Positions 1-6,149 of a DNA stretch of 6,149 nt are shown here, piece after piece. This DNA is from Candidatus Zixiibacteriota bacterium (GTDB taxonomy: Bacteria; Zixibacteria; MSB-5A5; GN15; JAAZOE01). The stretch is from positions 1 to 6,149 of the forward strand of contig JAAZOE010000501.1 in assembly GCA_012797915.1 (NCBI GenBank). The letters are read 5' to 3'. The notes under the pieces were generated by a model. The model saw nothing but the letters and a program-made list of their open reading frames with translations. It did no database searches and was not told the DNA's origin. The translations under genes were made by a program, and so were the position numbers. The number at the start of each line of letters is the position of its first letter. Position 1 is the first letter of the stretch.

Positions 1-1
1 G

Positions 2-487
2 CTGGGCCCCGTGGTGGTCGTCGACGGCCACTATTTCCCGAAAGTGAAAACCTCGCAGGTGAATGACATCCTGGAGCGCGCCCGCAGCGGAGCGGACAAT
101 GTATCGGTGGAAGCCGATCCGCGCATCTTCCCGATCGACGTCAGCTGCGCCCATTGCAATCATACCCTGATGGACGCCTCCCGCCTGATCGACGGTCGGC
201 CGTCGATTCGGGTGATGGCCTCGATCGGGGCCGTGCACGGGTGGATGGCCTTGTCGAGTATGTACGGCAGTTATCATCTGGAGTCGGAATTCGACCTCCC
301 GCCAGACACGATTGTCACTCTCTCCTGCCCCTTTTGCCATGCGGAAATGAACGGCGCCGCCCGCTGCGGTGATTGCGGCGCGCCGATGGTTCCGATGATC
401 GTCAAGGGCGGGGGAGTGGTGCAATTCTGTTCCCGTCGGGCCTGCAAAGGACATATCCTCGATCTGGGCGGGACCACATTCGACTGA
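2..487 (+). CDS. NuoE/HydC-like [2Fe-2S] subunit, 3' part, with zinc-ribbon-like C-terminal extension
   Basis: The gene is cut by the window start; 161 residues are visible in the frame that opens at base 2. The first 25 or so residues (GPVVVVDGHYF, then a KV...VNDILE stretch) match the end of the thioredoxin-like [2Fe-2S] domain of NuoE, HydC and HndA, which passes electrons in soluble NADH-dependent complexes. The cluster cysteines would lie upstream and are not seen. Normal NuoE proteins stop soon after this point. Here about 130 more residues follow, with paired cysteines: C49/C52, C109/C112, C122/C125, and C143/C148 with H151. These look like one or two zinc ribbons (CxxC pairs spaced as in rubredoxin-like knuckles). 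The function of the tail is unknown; binding a partner subunit or a metal is inference. The next gene starts 35 bases downstream, so it is probably in the same operon. The NuoE assignment rests on a short segment plus context. The GTG at 11 lies inside the conserved fold and is not taken as the start. Confidence 0.78.
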   Translation: MGPVVVVDGHYFPKVKTSQVNDILERARSGADNVSVEADPRIFPIDVSCAHCNHTLMDASRLIDGRPSIRVMASIGAVHGWMALSSMYGSYHLESEFDLPPDTIVTLSCPFCHAEMNGAARCGDCGAPMVPMIVKGGGVVQFCSRRACKGHILDLGGTTFD

Positions 488-507
488 CGGCCGGCTGAAT
501 CGAGATT

Positions 508-515
508 AAGGGAGA
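508..515 (+). promoter_or_regulatory. Ribosome binding site of the NuoF-GltD fusion gene
   Basis: AAGGGAGA sits 7 bases before the ATG at 523, in the 35-base gap after the NuoE-like gene. It is a good purine-rich Shine-Dalgarno and supports the ATG at 523 as the start. No promoter or terminator is visible in the gap, which fits cotranscription. Confidence 0.7.
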
Positions 516-522
516 TAGTGAC

Positions 523-3500
523 ATGAAGAAACTTGCATCGGTAGAGGAGTTGGTCAACTTCCGCCGGCGTATCCTGAGTGAGCGGTCGGTCCAGTATGAT
601 GTGCCGACGCTGGTTGTTTGTGCCGGAACCGGCGGCCAGGCCAGCGGCGCCAACGACATCATCCTCGTCATCAAGCGGTACCTGATCGAAAAAGGGCTGC
701 GCGACAAGGTGGCCCTCAGGATCACCGGGTGTCAGGGGTTCTGCGAGATGGACCCGTTCATCGTGGTCGAGCCCGGCCGGCACCTGTATCCCAAACTGCG
801 GATGGAGGATGTGCCCAAGGTGATCGACGCCGCCCACGGCGGCTACGTGGACGAGGACCTCATTTACAAGGATCCCCGGGACCATCGACCATTTCACAGC
901 CAGAACGACATCCCGTTTTTCCGCAAACAAACCCGGACGATTCTGGGGACGAACATGAAAATCGACCCCATCCGGATCATCGGGTACGTGGAAAACGGAG
1001 GATTTGCCGCCCTGGAGCGGGCCTTGCTGAAGAACGATCCGGAGTGGATCATCCAGGAAGTGCTCGCCTCCGGCATCCGTGGCCGGGGCGGGGCGGGCTT
1101 TCCCACGGGCCGCAAGTGGCAGCTGGCCCGGGCATCGCGCAAGGGAGCCAAGGTCCAGAAATTCGTGGTCTGCAACGCCGATGAGGGCGACCCCGGGGCG
1201 TATATGGACCGCAGCCTTCTGGAAGGCAATCCCCATTCCATCATCGAGGGGTTGTTAATCGCCGGCATGGCCATCGGGGCCACGCGGGGTATCATCTATG
1301 TCCGCAGCGAATACCCGCTGGCCGTCAAACATACCCTTATCGCCCTGGCGCAGGCGCGCGACCTCGGCGTCCTGGGCACGAACATCATGAATTCCGGTAT
1401 CGACTTCGACGTCGAGGTGGTCAAAGGCGCCGGAGCCTTCGTCTGCGGCGAGGAAACCGCCCTGATCAAGTCGATCGAAGGATATATCGGCGAACCCCGG
1501 CAGCGGCCGCCCTATCCCATCGAGCGCGGGCTGTGGGGCTGTCCGACCTGCATCAACAACGTCGAGACCCTGGCCAACATCCCGGTCATCGTCAGCCGCG
1601 GCGGCGAGGAATTCGCCAAGATCGGCGCGGTCGGCAACACCGGCACCAAGATCTTCTCCCTGGTGGGCAAGATCAAGAACACCGGCCTGGTGGAGGTGCC
1701 GCTGGGGATGAAGCTGAGCGACGTCGTCTATGAAATCGGCGGCGGGCCGGTCGGCAAGGCCAAGATCAAGGCCGTTCAGACCGGCGGTCCCTCCGGCGGC
1801 TGTATCCCGGCCAGCATGTTCGACCTGCCGATCGATTACGACAGCTTGGTCAAGGCCGGGTCGATCATGGGTTCCGGCGGCATGATCGTCATGGACGAAA
1901 ACACTTGCATGGTGGATATCGCCAAATATTTCATGAGCTTCCTGAAGAGCGAATCCTGCGGCAAATGCTACACCTGCCGCAAGGGAACGCAGCGGATGTA
2001 TGAAATCCTGGAGGATATCACCAGCGGGAGGGCGGACCTGTCGCACCTCGATCTGCTGGAAGAACTGGCCCACGTGGTGAAGGATACCACGATGTGCGGT
2101 TTGGGCCAGACGGCTTCGAATCCGGTCCTCAGCACCCTGCGGTATTTCCGCCACGAATACGAACGGCACATCATCGACAAGCGCTGCGACGCCTTCGTCT
2201 GCAAACCGCTGGTCGGGGCGCCCTGCCAGTCGGCCTGTCCGCTGGGGACGGAAGCCTGGCGGTACGTGGCCCATATCGCCCGGGGCGAATACGAGGACGC
2301 CTACCAGGCCATCCGCGAAGCCAACCCCTTCCCGTCGGTCTGCGCCCGCGTCTGCAACCACCCCTGCGAGGAGCGGTGCAAGGCGGGCCAGAGCGGTTCC
2401 GATCCGGTCGCGATTCGGGCCCTGAAACGGTTCATCACCGACCGAATCGATCCCTCCATCTACCACCCGCAAAGCGAACCGTGGATCGGCGGGGAGCCGC
2501 CCAAAGTGGCCGTCGTCGGCTCCGGGCCAGCCGGCCTGACCTGCGCCCATTACCTCTCGCTGAAGGGGTACAAGGTGCATGTGTTCGAATCGGAGGGCCG
2601 GCCGGGCGGCATGCTCAGCTGCGTCATTCCGTCGTATCGTCTGCCGCGGGAAACGATCCAGAAAGAGATCGATTCTCTGCTCAATGACAATATCACGATC
2701 ACATACAACGCCGCCCTCGGGCGGGATATCAACGTCAACGACCTGATGGACAGCGGCTTCAAAGCCGTGCTGCTGGCCCTGGGGGCCCACAAGAGCAAGC
2801 CGCTCCATCTGGAAAACGAGGACGTACAGGGCGTCATCCCCTCCATCGAATTCCTCAAGGCCTACAACATGCGCGGCGAACAGCTGGGACGCGGCCGGGT
2901 GGGCGTGATCGGCGGCGGCAACTCCGCCATCGACGCGGCCCGGATGGCCCTGCGGCAGAAGGACGTGGAAAACGTCACCATCCTCTACCGCCGGACCCGC
3001 GATGAGATGCCGGCCTTCGCCGAGGAAATCGAGGCTGCCGGCCAGGAAGGGATCGCCATGAAGACCCTGGTGACCCCGATGCGGGTGATCGCCAGAGACG
3101 GTAAGCTGGTCGGATTGGAATGCGTCCGCAACGAACTGGGTGAGCCCGACGCCAGCGGCCGCCGTCGGCCGGTGCCGATCGCCGGCACCGAATTCACCGT
3201 CGAACTGGACACCCTGATCGTGGCCATCGGCGAGGATTCCGGCGTCGATGCCATCTCCCCGGCCCGGTCCAGCGGCATCGAGGTGACCACCTCCAATACG
3301 GTCCGCGTGGAAAAGGCGACGCTCCACACCAACCGTCCGGGCGTCTTCGCCGCCGGCGACGTGGTCACCGGTCCCAACACGGTGGTCGAGGCCATCGCGG
3401 CCGGCAAGAAGGCGGCGGTAATGATCGATCGCTACGTCCGTGGTCAGCAGCTGATTCAACCGGCCGAACCGCGTCTGCCGAAGCGGTACGTTGAACCCGT

Positions 3501-3723
3501 CCAGATGGATCCGGAAAAGATGGCCCAGCTGGAACGGGTGGAGACGCCGCGCGCCTCGGTGGAATGGCGGAAACGGAACTTCGCTGAAGTGGAGGTGACC
3601 CTGTCGATCGACGAGGCCACCCACGAGGCCTGCCGGTGCCTCCGCTGTGACCTGGAGTTCACCAAACCGAAAGAAGAAGCGGCCGAAACCCACGCTGCGG
3701 TGATGGGAGGTACATCAGCATGA
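523..3723 (+). CDS. NuoF-GltD fusion: FMN/NADH module joined to FAD/NADPH module (1066 aa)
   Basis: A predicted cytoplasmic flavo-iron-sulfur oxidoreductase with two nicotinamide sites on one chain. Domains in order: residues about 25-110, thioredoxin-like [2Fe-2S] domain with C33, C70 and C74 (the expected fourth ligand is G38); about 145-545, NuoF/HydB module with the glycine-rich FMN/NADH loop at 185-197 (RGRGGAGFPTG), NADEGDPGAY at 218-227, GAGAFVCGEET at 302-312, and the N3-type [4Fe-4S] ligands C479, C482, C485 and C525; about 555-620, GltD-type double [4Fe-4S] helical domain with C555, C560, C568, C572 and C607, C611, C615, C619; about 660-970, GltD/NfnB flavoprotein with the FAD motif GSGPAG at 666-671, a second dinucleotide motif GGGNSAID at 797-804, the RR pair at 823-824 that in GltD relatives favours NADPH, and the FAD-closing AAGD at 943-946; C-terminal CRCLRC at 1037-1042. 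The frame is continuous, so the fusion is real unless assembly is wrong. It overlaps the next gene by ATGA. Known families give NADH oxidation/reduction at FMN and NADPH at FAD; transhydrogenase or bifurcating activity is inference. Confidence 0.93.
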   Translation: MKKLASVEELVNFRRRILSERSVQYDVPTLVVCAGTGGQASGANDIILVIKRYLIEKGLRDKVALRITGCQGFCEMDPFIVVEPGRHLYPKLRMEDVPKVIDAAHGGYVDEDLIYKDPRDHRPFHSQNDIPFFRKQTRTILGTNMKIDPIRIIGYVENGGFAALERALLKNDPEWIIQEVLASGIRGRGGAGFPTGRKWQLARASRKGAKVQKFVVCNADEGDPGAYMDRSLLEGNPHSIIEGLLIAGMAIGATRGIIYVRSEYPLAVKHTLIALAQARDLGVLGTNIMNSGIDFDVEVVKGAGAFVCGEETALIKSIEGYIGEPRQRPPYPIERGLWGCPTCINNVETLANIPVIVSRGGEEFAKIGAVGNTGTKIFSLVGKIKNTGLVEVPLGMKLSDVVYEIGGGPVGKAKIKAVQTGGPSGGCIPASMFDLPIDYDSLVKAGSIMGSGGMIVMDENTCMVDIAKYFMSFLKSESCGKCYTCRKGTQRMYEILEDITSGRADLSHLDLLEELAHVVKDTTMCGLGQTASNPVLSTLRYFRHEYERHIIDKRCDAFVCKPLVGAPCQSACPLGTEAWRYVAHIARGEYEDAYQAIREANPFPSVCARVCNHPCEERCKAGQSGSDPVAIRALKRFITDRIDPSIYHPQSEPWIGGEPPKVAVVGSGPAGLTCAHYLSLKGYKVHVFESEGRPGGMLSCVIPSYRLPRETIQKEIDSLLNDNITITYNAALGRDINVNDLMDSGFKAVLLALGAHKSKPLHLENEDVQGVIPSIEFLKAYNMRGEQLGRGRVGVIGGGNSAIDAARMALRQKDVENVTILYRRTRDEMPAFAEEIEAAGQEGIAMKTLVTPMRVIARDGKLVGLECVRNELGEPDASGRRRPVPIAGTEFTVELDTLIVAIGEDSGVDAISPARSSGIEVTTSNTVRVEKATLHTNRPGVFAAGDVVTGPNTVVEAIAAGKKAAVMIDRYVRGQQLIQPAEPRLPKRYVEPVQMDPEKMAQLERVETPRASVEWRKRNFAEVEVTLSIDEATHEACRCLRCDLEFTKPKEEAAETHAAVMGGTSA
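3705..3710 (+). promoter_or_regulatory. Ribosome binding site of the NuoG-like gene, inside the preceding gene
   Basis: GGGAGG lies 9 bases before the ATG at 3720, within the last codons of the fusion gene. With the ATGA start-stop overlap it indicates translational coupling, so the two subunits are likely made in matched amounts. Confidence 0.7.
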
Positions 3724-4397
3724 TTAAACTGTTTATCAACGGCCTGCCGGTGACCGTCGAGGAAGGGACCACCATCCTGGAGGCGGCCCAGTTCCTGGGA
3801 TTCCCCATCCCGACCCTCTGCAGCATGGAAGGGCTGTCGCCCTACGGCGCCTGCCGTCTGTGCGTGGTGGAGATCGGGGAGGGGCCGGGGGCGCGGCTGG
3901 TCACCTCATGCACCTATCCGGTCGAGGAAGGGCTAAAGGTGCGGACCACCTCGAACCGGGTCATGCGGGCGCGGAAGATGATCCTGGAACTGCTTTTGGC
4001 CTCCTGCCCGCAGTCGAAGACGATCCAGGATCTGGCTTCGGCCCACGAGATCAAGCAGCAGCGGTTCCGTCAGGAATTCGAGGACTGCATCATGTGCGGC
4101 CTGTGTGTCCGGATGTGCCAGGAACAGATGGTGGCCAAGGCCATCGGCTTCCGCGGCCGCGGCGAAACCCGCAGCATCGGCACCCCCTTCGACATCAAGT
4201 CCGAGGTTTGCCGGCTCTGCGGCGGGTGCATCTACGTCTGTCCGGCCTGCATGTTGCGCTGTTCCTATACGGACAAGGAGCACGTGATTTGCGGCGGATG
4301 CGCCAATATCAGTCCGCCCTGTCTGGAAAAAGAGCGTTTTGACGATATGATGTGTTACATGAAACCCTGTGTGGCATGTGAAATCAAGAAGGATTGA
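3720..4397 (+). CDS. NuoG/HoxU-like iron-sulfur subunit with [2Fe-2S], two [4Fe-4S] motifs and Cys-rich tail (225 aa)
   Basis: Predicted electron-transfer subunit that would wire the NuoF flavin to partner proteins. Residues 1-75 are a plant-type [2Fe-2S] ferredoxin fold as at the N-terminus of NuoG, HoxU and HndD, with C34, C45, C48 and C64. The following stretch (ELLLASCP at 90-97 and QDLA at 103-106) aligns with the region that normally carries the His/Cys-ligated N3-like cluster of NuoG, but the CxxCxxxxxC part is missing. Two ferredoxin-type motifs follow: C123, C126, C129, C133 and C164, C167, C170, C174. No catalytic H-cluster, molybdopterin or hydrogenase domain follows; instead residues 177-220 hold nine-residue-scale clusters of extra cysteines (C177, C181, C191, C194, C201, C212, C217, C220). 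The start is fixed by the ATGA overlap with the fusion gene and by the ferredoxin fold beginning at once. The next gene starts 22 bases after the stop. Family call is strong; partners and reaction are inferred. Confidence 0.9.
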   Translation: MIKLFINGLPVTVEEGTTILEAAQFLGFPIPTLCSMEGLSPYGACRLCVVEIGEGPGARLVTSCTYPVEEGLKVRTTSNRVMRARKMILELLLASCPQSKTIQDLASAHEIKQQRFRQEFEDCIMCGLCVRMCQEQMVAKAIGFRGRGETRSIGTPFDIKSEVCRLCGGCIYVCPACMLRCSYTDKEHVICGGCANISPPCLEKERFDDMMCYMKPCVACEIKKD

Positions 4398-4407
4398 CGT
4401 CGGTAAT

Positions 4408-4412
4408 GGAGG
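4408..4412 (+). promoter_or_regulatory. Ribosome binding site that decides the start of the glutamate-synthase-like gene
   Basis: GGAGG lies 7 bases before the ATG at 4420. The same frame has an earlier ATG at 4369, but that one falls inside the NuoG-like gene and gives a 17-residue leader without family-like sequence. The site therefore favours 4420. Confidence 0.75.
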
Positions 4413-4419
4413 AAAAACA

Positions 4420-6009
4420 ATGTCGACGACCTTTTCGAGAATAAACTCATCCGCCGCGACCCTGACCAAGAACCGGACCGAGGAGTCCATCGTCCCTCAT
4501 TCCGGGATGTGCGTCACCTGTGTTGACGGATGCATCGGCATGTGCGAAATCGGCAAGTCCGCCTATCGCGGCCACGAAGTCATCTATCCTCAGCCGTTCG
4601 GGGTCATCACCTCGGCCGGGGAAAAGAGATATCCCGTCGATTATTCGCATATCAACATCATGGGCACGGCTGCCGGCGCCTTTGGGATGGAAGCCGACAG
4701 CGACAAGGCGATTTTCCCGAAAGTCAACCTCGAAGTCGTCTTCGGGCACGACAAAGGGATCAAGTTCCGCCTGCCCTGGATTATCCCGGGGATCGGCTCG
4801 ACCGATATCGCCAAGAACAACTGGGAAGGGCTGGCCATCGGGTCGGCGCTGGCCGGCACCGGCCTGACCATCGGCGAGAACGTGGTCGGGATGGACCCGG
4901 AGGCGACCTTCGCCAAGGGGCGCGTCACCGATACCAAGGACCTCAAGCGCCGGGTTCGTCTGTACCAGGACCATATGCGTGACGGCTACGGCGCGATCAT
5001 CGTCCAGGCCAACGTCGAAGACACCCGTTTGGGGGTCCAGGAATACGCCATCGAAAAGCTGGGCGTGGAAATCGTCGAGCTGAAATGGGGCCAGGGGGCC
5101 AAGGACATCGGCGGCGAGGTCAAGATCCGCAGCCTGAAGAAAGCCCAGATGCTCTTCGAGCGCGGCTACATCGTCCTGCCCAACCCGACCGATCCGAACG
5201 TCATCAAGGCGTTCGAGCGGGGAGCCTTCAAGGAGTTCGAGCGGCATTCCCGGCTGGGGATGGTGACCGAGGAATCGTTCGCCCAGCGCGTGCAGGAACT
5301 GCGCCAGGCGGGCGCCAAGTATATCTTCCTCAAAACCGGCGCCTACGCTCCGGCCGATCTGGCCCGTGCGGTCAAATTCGCTTCCAAGTACAAATTGGAC
5401 CTGCTGACCGTCGACGGCGCCGGCGGCGGCACCGGCATGAGTCCCTGGCGGATGATGAACGAATGGGGCGTCCCGCCGGTGGAGCTGCATACTCTGCTGT
5501 ATCAATATGCCAAGAAGCTGACCGACAAGAAGGAGTATCTCCCGGCGCTGGCTGTGGCTTCCGGCTTCACCTTCGAAGATCAGATCTTCAAGGGTCTGGC
5601 CATGGGCGCGCCGTTCGTCAAGCTGGTCGGCATGGCCCGCGGTCCGATCGCTGCCGCCATGGTCGGCAAAACCATCGGCCTGGCGATTGAAGCCAATCAA
5701 CTGCCGGTGTATGTCGAACGGTTCGGGTTCACCCGCGATGAAATCTTTGTTACCTCCGGCGTCCTCCGTCAGGAACTGGGGAACGAGGAATTCGAGCGCC
5801 TGCCCACCGGGGCGATCGGCCTCTATACCTACTACGAGCGCCTGGCTCAGGGCCTCCGTCAGCTCATGTGCGGCAGCCGCAAGTTCGCGCTGGAGTACAT
5901 GACCCGTAACGACCTGGCGGCGCTGACCCATGATGCGGCCGATCTCACCGGCCTCAAGTATATCATGGATGTCGACAAAGAAGAGGCGGAGAAAATCCTC
6001 AACGCCTGA
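4420..6009 (+). CDS. Stand-alone FMN-binding glutamate-synthase-like protein (529 aa)
   Basis: Related to the FMN-containing synthase domain of the glutamate synthase large subunit (GltB, Glu_synthase family), a TIM-barrel. Seen: K222 with QGAK at 225-228, the barrel segment LLTVDGAGGGTGMSP at 328-342 that matches the GltB FMN/substrate loop GGTGASP, and the later phosphate-binding-type stretch around 391-410 (GLAMGAPFVKLVGMARG). Missing relative to GltB: the N-terminal glutaminase domain with its Cys nucleophile, the C-terminal GXGXG domain, and the CX5CX4C [3Fe-4S] ligands; residues 400-430 contain no cysteine. Instead an N-terminal motif C31, C34, C38, C42 could hold a [4Fe-4S] cluster. 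The only other cysteine is C484. So glutamine-dependent glutamate synthesis is not supported. It may use free ammonia, reduce another substrate, or serve as an FMN electron-transfer partner of the upstream GltD-type module; GltD normally feeds GltB, which makes the pairing meaningful. It is the last gene of the set, followed by a hairpin. The family call is firm, the reaction is open. Confidence 0.88.
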   Translation: MSTTFSRINSSAATLTKNRTEESIVPHSGMCVTCVDGCIGMCEIGKSAYRGHEVIYPQPFGVITSAGEKRYPVDYSHINIMGTAAGAFGMEADSDKAIFPKVNLEVVFGHDKGIKFRLPWIIPGIGSTDIAKNNWEGLAIGSALAGTGLTIGENVVGMDPEATFAKGRVTDTKDLKRRVRLYQDHMRDGYGAIIVQANVEDTRLGVQEYAIEKLGVEIVELKWGQGAKDIGGEVKIRSLKKAQMLFERGYIVLPNPTDPNVIKAFERGAFKEFERHSRLGMVTEESFAQRVQELRQAGAKYIFLKTGAYAPADLARAVKFASKYKLDLLTVDGAGGGTGMSPWRMMNEWGVPPVELHTLLYQYAKKLTDKKEYLPALAVASGFTFEDQIFKGLAMGAPFVKLVGMARGPIAAAMVGKTIGLAIEANQLPVYVERFGFTRDEIFVTSGVLRQELGNEEFERLPTGAIGLYTYYERLAQGLRQLMCGSRKFALEYMTRNDLAALTHDAADLTGLKYIMDVDKEEAEKILNA

Positions 6010-6031
6010 TCCGCTTCCGTCGGCAAAGAAT

Positions 6032-6070
6032 ACGCCCCCGGCTCCGCAGGGAACCGGGGGCGTTGCTTTG
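6032..6070 (+). terminator. Hairpin terminator after the operon, possibly bidirectional
   Basis: Bases 6032-6045 pair with 6050-6063 around a GCAG loop: a 14-position GC-rich stem with one C-A mismatch (6042 with 6053). It starts 22 bases after the last stop codon and is followed by TTGCTTTG, a weak T tract. On the other strand the stem is followed by ATTCTTTG, so it could also stop transcription from the right. Stem strength makes a terminator very likely; bidirectionality is inference. Confidence 0.8.
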
Positions 6071-6095
6071 ACGGCGTCATCGGTCGGAGGACGGT

Positions 6096-6149
6096 CTACG
6101 GCAGACAAGGGGGCGGACCGCCGCGGAAGATATAGTTGATGATGTAAAC
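6096..6149 (-). CDS. Possible 3' end of a convergent gene, 17 codons visible
   Basis: Reading the minus strand from the window edge gives VYIINYIFRGGPPPCLP and then TAG. Third positions are mostly G or C, as in the genes of this window, and the frame would end just beyond the hairpin, as expected for a convergent gene sharing a terminator. The segment is very short and other minus-strand frames are also open here, so chance is a real alternative. No family can be recognised. On the plus strand, 6071-6149 shows no convincing gene. Confidence 0.25.
   Translation of the reverse strand, partial: VYIINYIFRGGPPPCLP

Noticed and set aside
274..1236. A 320-codon minus-strand frame spanning the NuoE/NuoF junction
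   Set aside because: It crosses two supported plus-strand genes and their ribosome binding site, with no recognisable protein features.
1255..3693. An 812-codon open frame on the minus strand, antisense to the NuoF-GltD gene
   Set aside because: It lies wholly opposite a gene with unmistakable family motifs. Its composition (rich in G, D, H, A, V) is that of a mirror frame in GC-rich DNA, and I recognise no domain in it.
2..4397. Part of a respiratory complex I (nuo) operon
   Set aside because: The NuoF gene is fused to GltD, the NuoG-like protein is only 225 residues, and no membrane subunits follow. A soluble complex fits better.
3720..4397. Small subunit or truncated form of an [FeFe]-hydrogenase
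   Set aside because: The ferredoxin domains are similar, but none of the H-cluster motifs is present and the reading frame ends cleanly before an unrelated gene.
4369..4419. Earlier ATG for the glutamate-synthase-like gene
   Set aside because: It would overlap the preceding gene and has no good ribosome binding site, whereas GGAGG sits correctly before the ATG at 4420.
523..6009. Ordinary NADPH glutamate synthase (gltBD)
   Set aside because: The large-subunit homologue lacks the glutaminase domain, the GXGXG domain and the [3Fe-4S] cysteines, and the GltD part is fused to NuoF.
4447..6108. A 553-codon open frame on the minus strand, antisense to the glutamate-synthase-like gene
   Set aside because: Same reason: it shadows a well-supported gene, runs through the terminator hairpin, and shows no family motif.
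1..6149. CRISPR arrays, insertion sequences, tRNA or rRNA genes, riboswitches
   Set aside because: No direct repeats with spacers, transposase-like frames, or tRNA-like folds were seen. Non-coding space is limited to 35, 22 and about 140 bases.

Overview
The window is GC-rich bacterial DNA carrying four tightly packed plus-strand genes that look like one operon, with its 5' end outside the window. All four products are soluble redox proteins dense in iron-sulfur motifs, and no membrane subunits are visible. The family content (NuoE/NuoF/NuoG-type flavoprotein modules, a GltD/NfnB-type FAD protein and a stand-alone FMN glutamate-synthase-like protein) is typical of anaerobic or fermentative bacteria such as syntrophs, acetogens, sulfate reducers or anaerobic members of the Planctomycetota. 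I cannot fix the phylum from the sequence.

Layout. Positions 2-487 hold the 3' end of a NuoE/HydC-like [2Fe-2S] thioredoxin-fold subunit that continues into an unusual zinc-ribbon-like tail. Positions 523-3723 encode a 1066-residue fusion: an N-terminal thioredoxin-like [2Fe-2S] domain, a full NuoF/HydB-like FMN and NADH module with its N3-type [4Fe-4S] site, then a complete GltD/NfnB-like module (two [4Fe-4S] sites, FAD, and a predicted NADPH site). Positions 3720-4397, overlapping by ATGA, encode a short NuoG/HoxU-like protein with one [2Fe-2S] and two [4Fe-4S] motifs and a cysteine-rich tail. Positions 4420-6009 encode a 529-residue FMN-binding protein related to the synthase domain of glutamate synthase, but without the glutaminase domain and without the usual [3Fe-4S] cysteines. 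A strong hairpin at 6032-6063 closes the operon. The last 54 bases may be the 3' end of a convergent minus-strand gene, but this is weak.

How the genes may work together (inference). NuoE, NuoF and NuoG-like parts form the soluble NADH-oxidising/reducing core also found in bifurcating hydrogenases. Here there is no hydrogenase subunit in view. Instead a GltD-type NADPH module is covalently attached to NuoF, and an orphan FMN synthase-like subunit is encoded next door. The simplest reading is a cytoplasmic complex joining NADH, NADPH and perhaps ferredoxin, with the last gene supplying either an extra FMN catalytic site (an amination or other reduction of unknown substrate) or another electron-transfer site. 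The closest characterised idea is the flavin-based bifurcating transhydrogenases (NfnAB and the Sporomusa-type Nfn), but the exact reaction cannot be read from the sequence.
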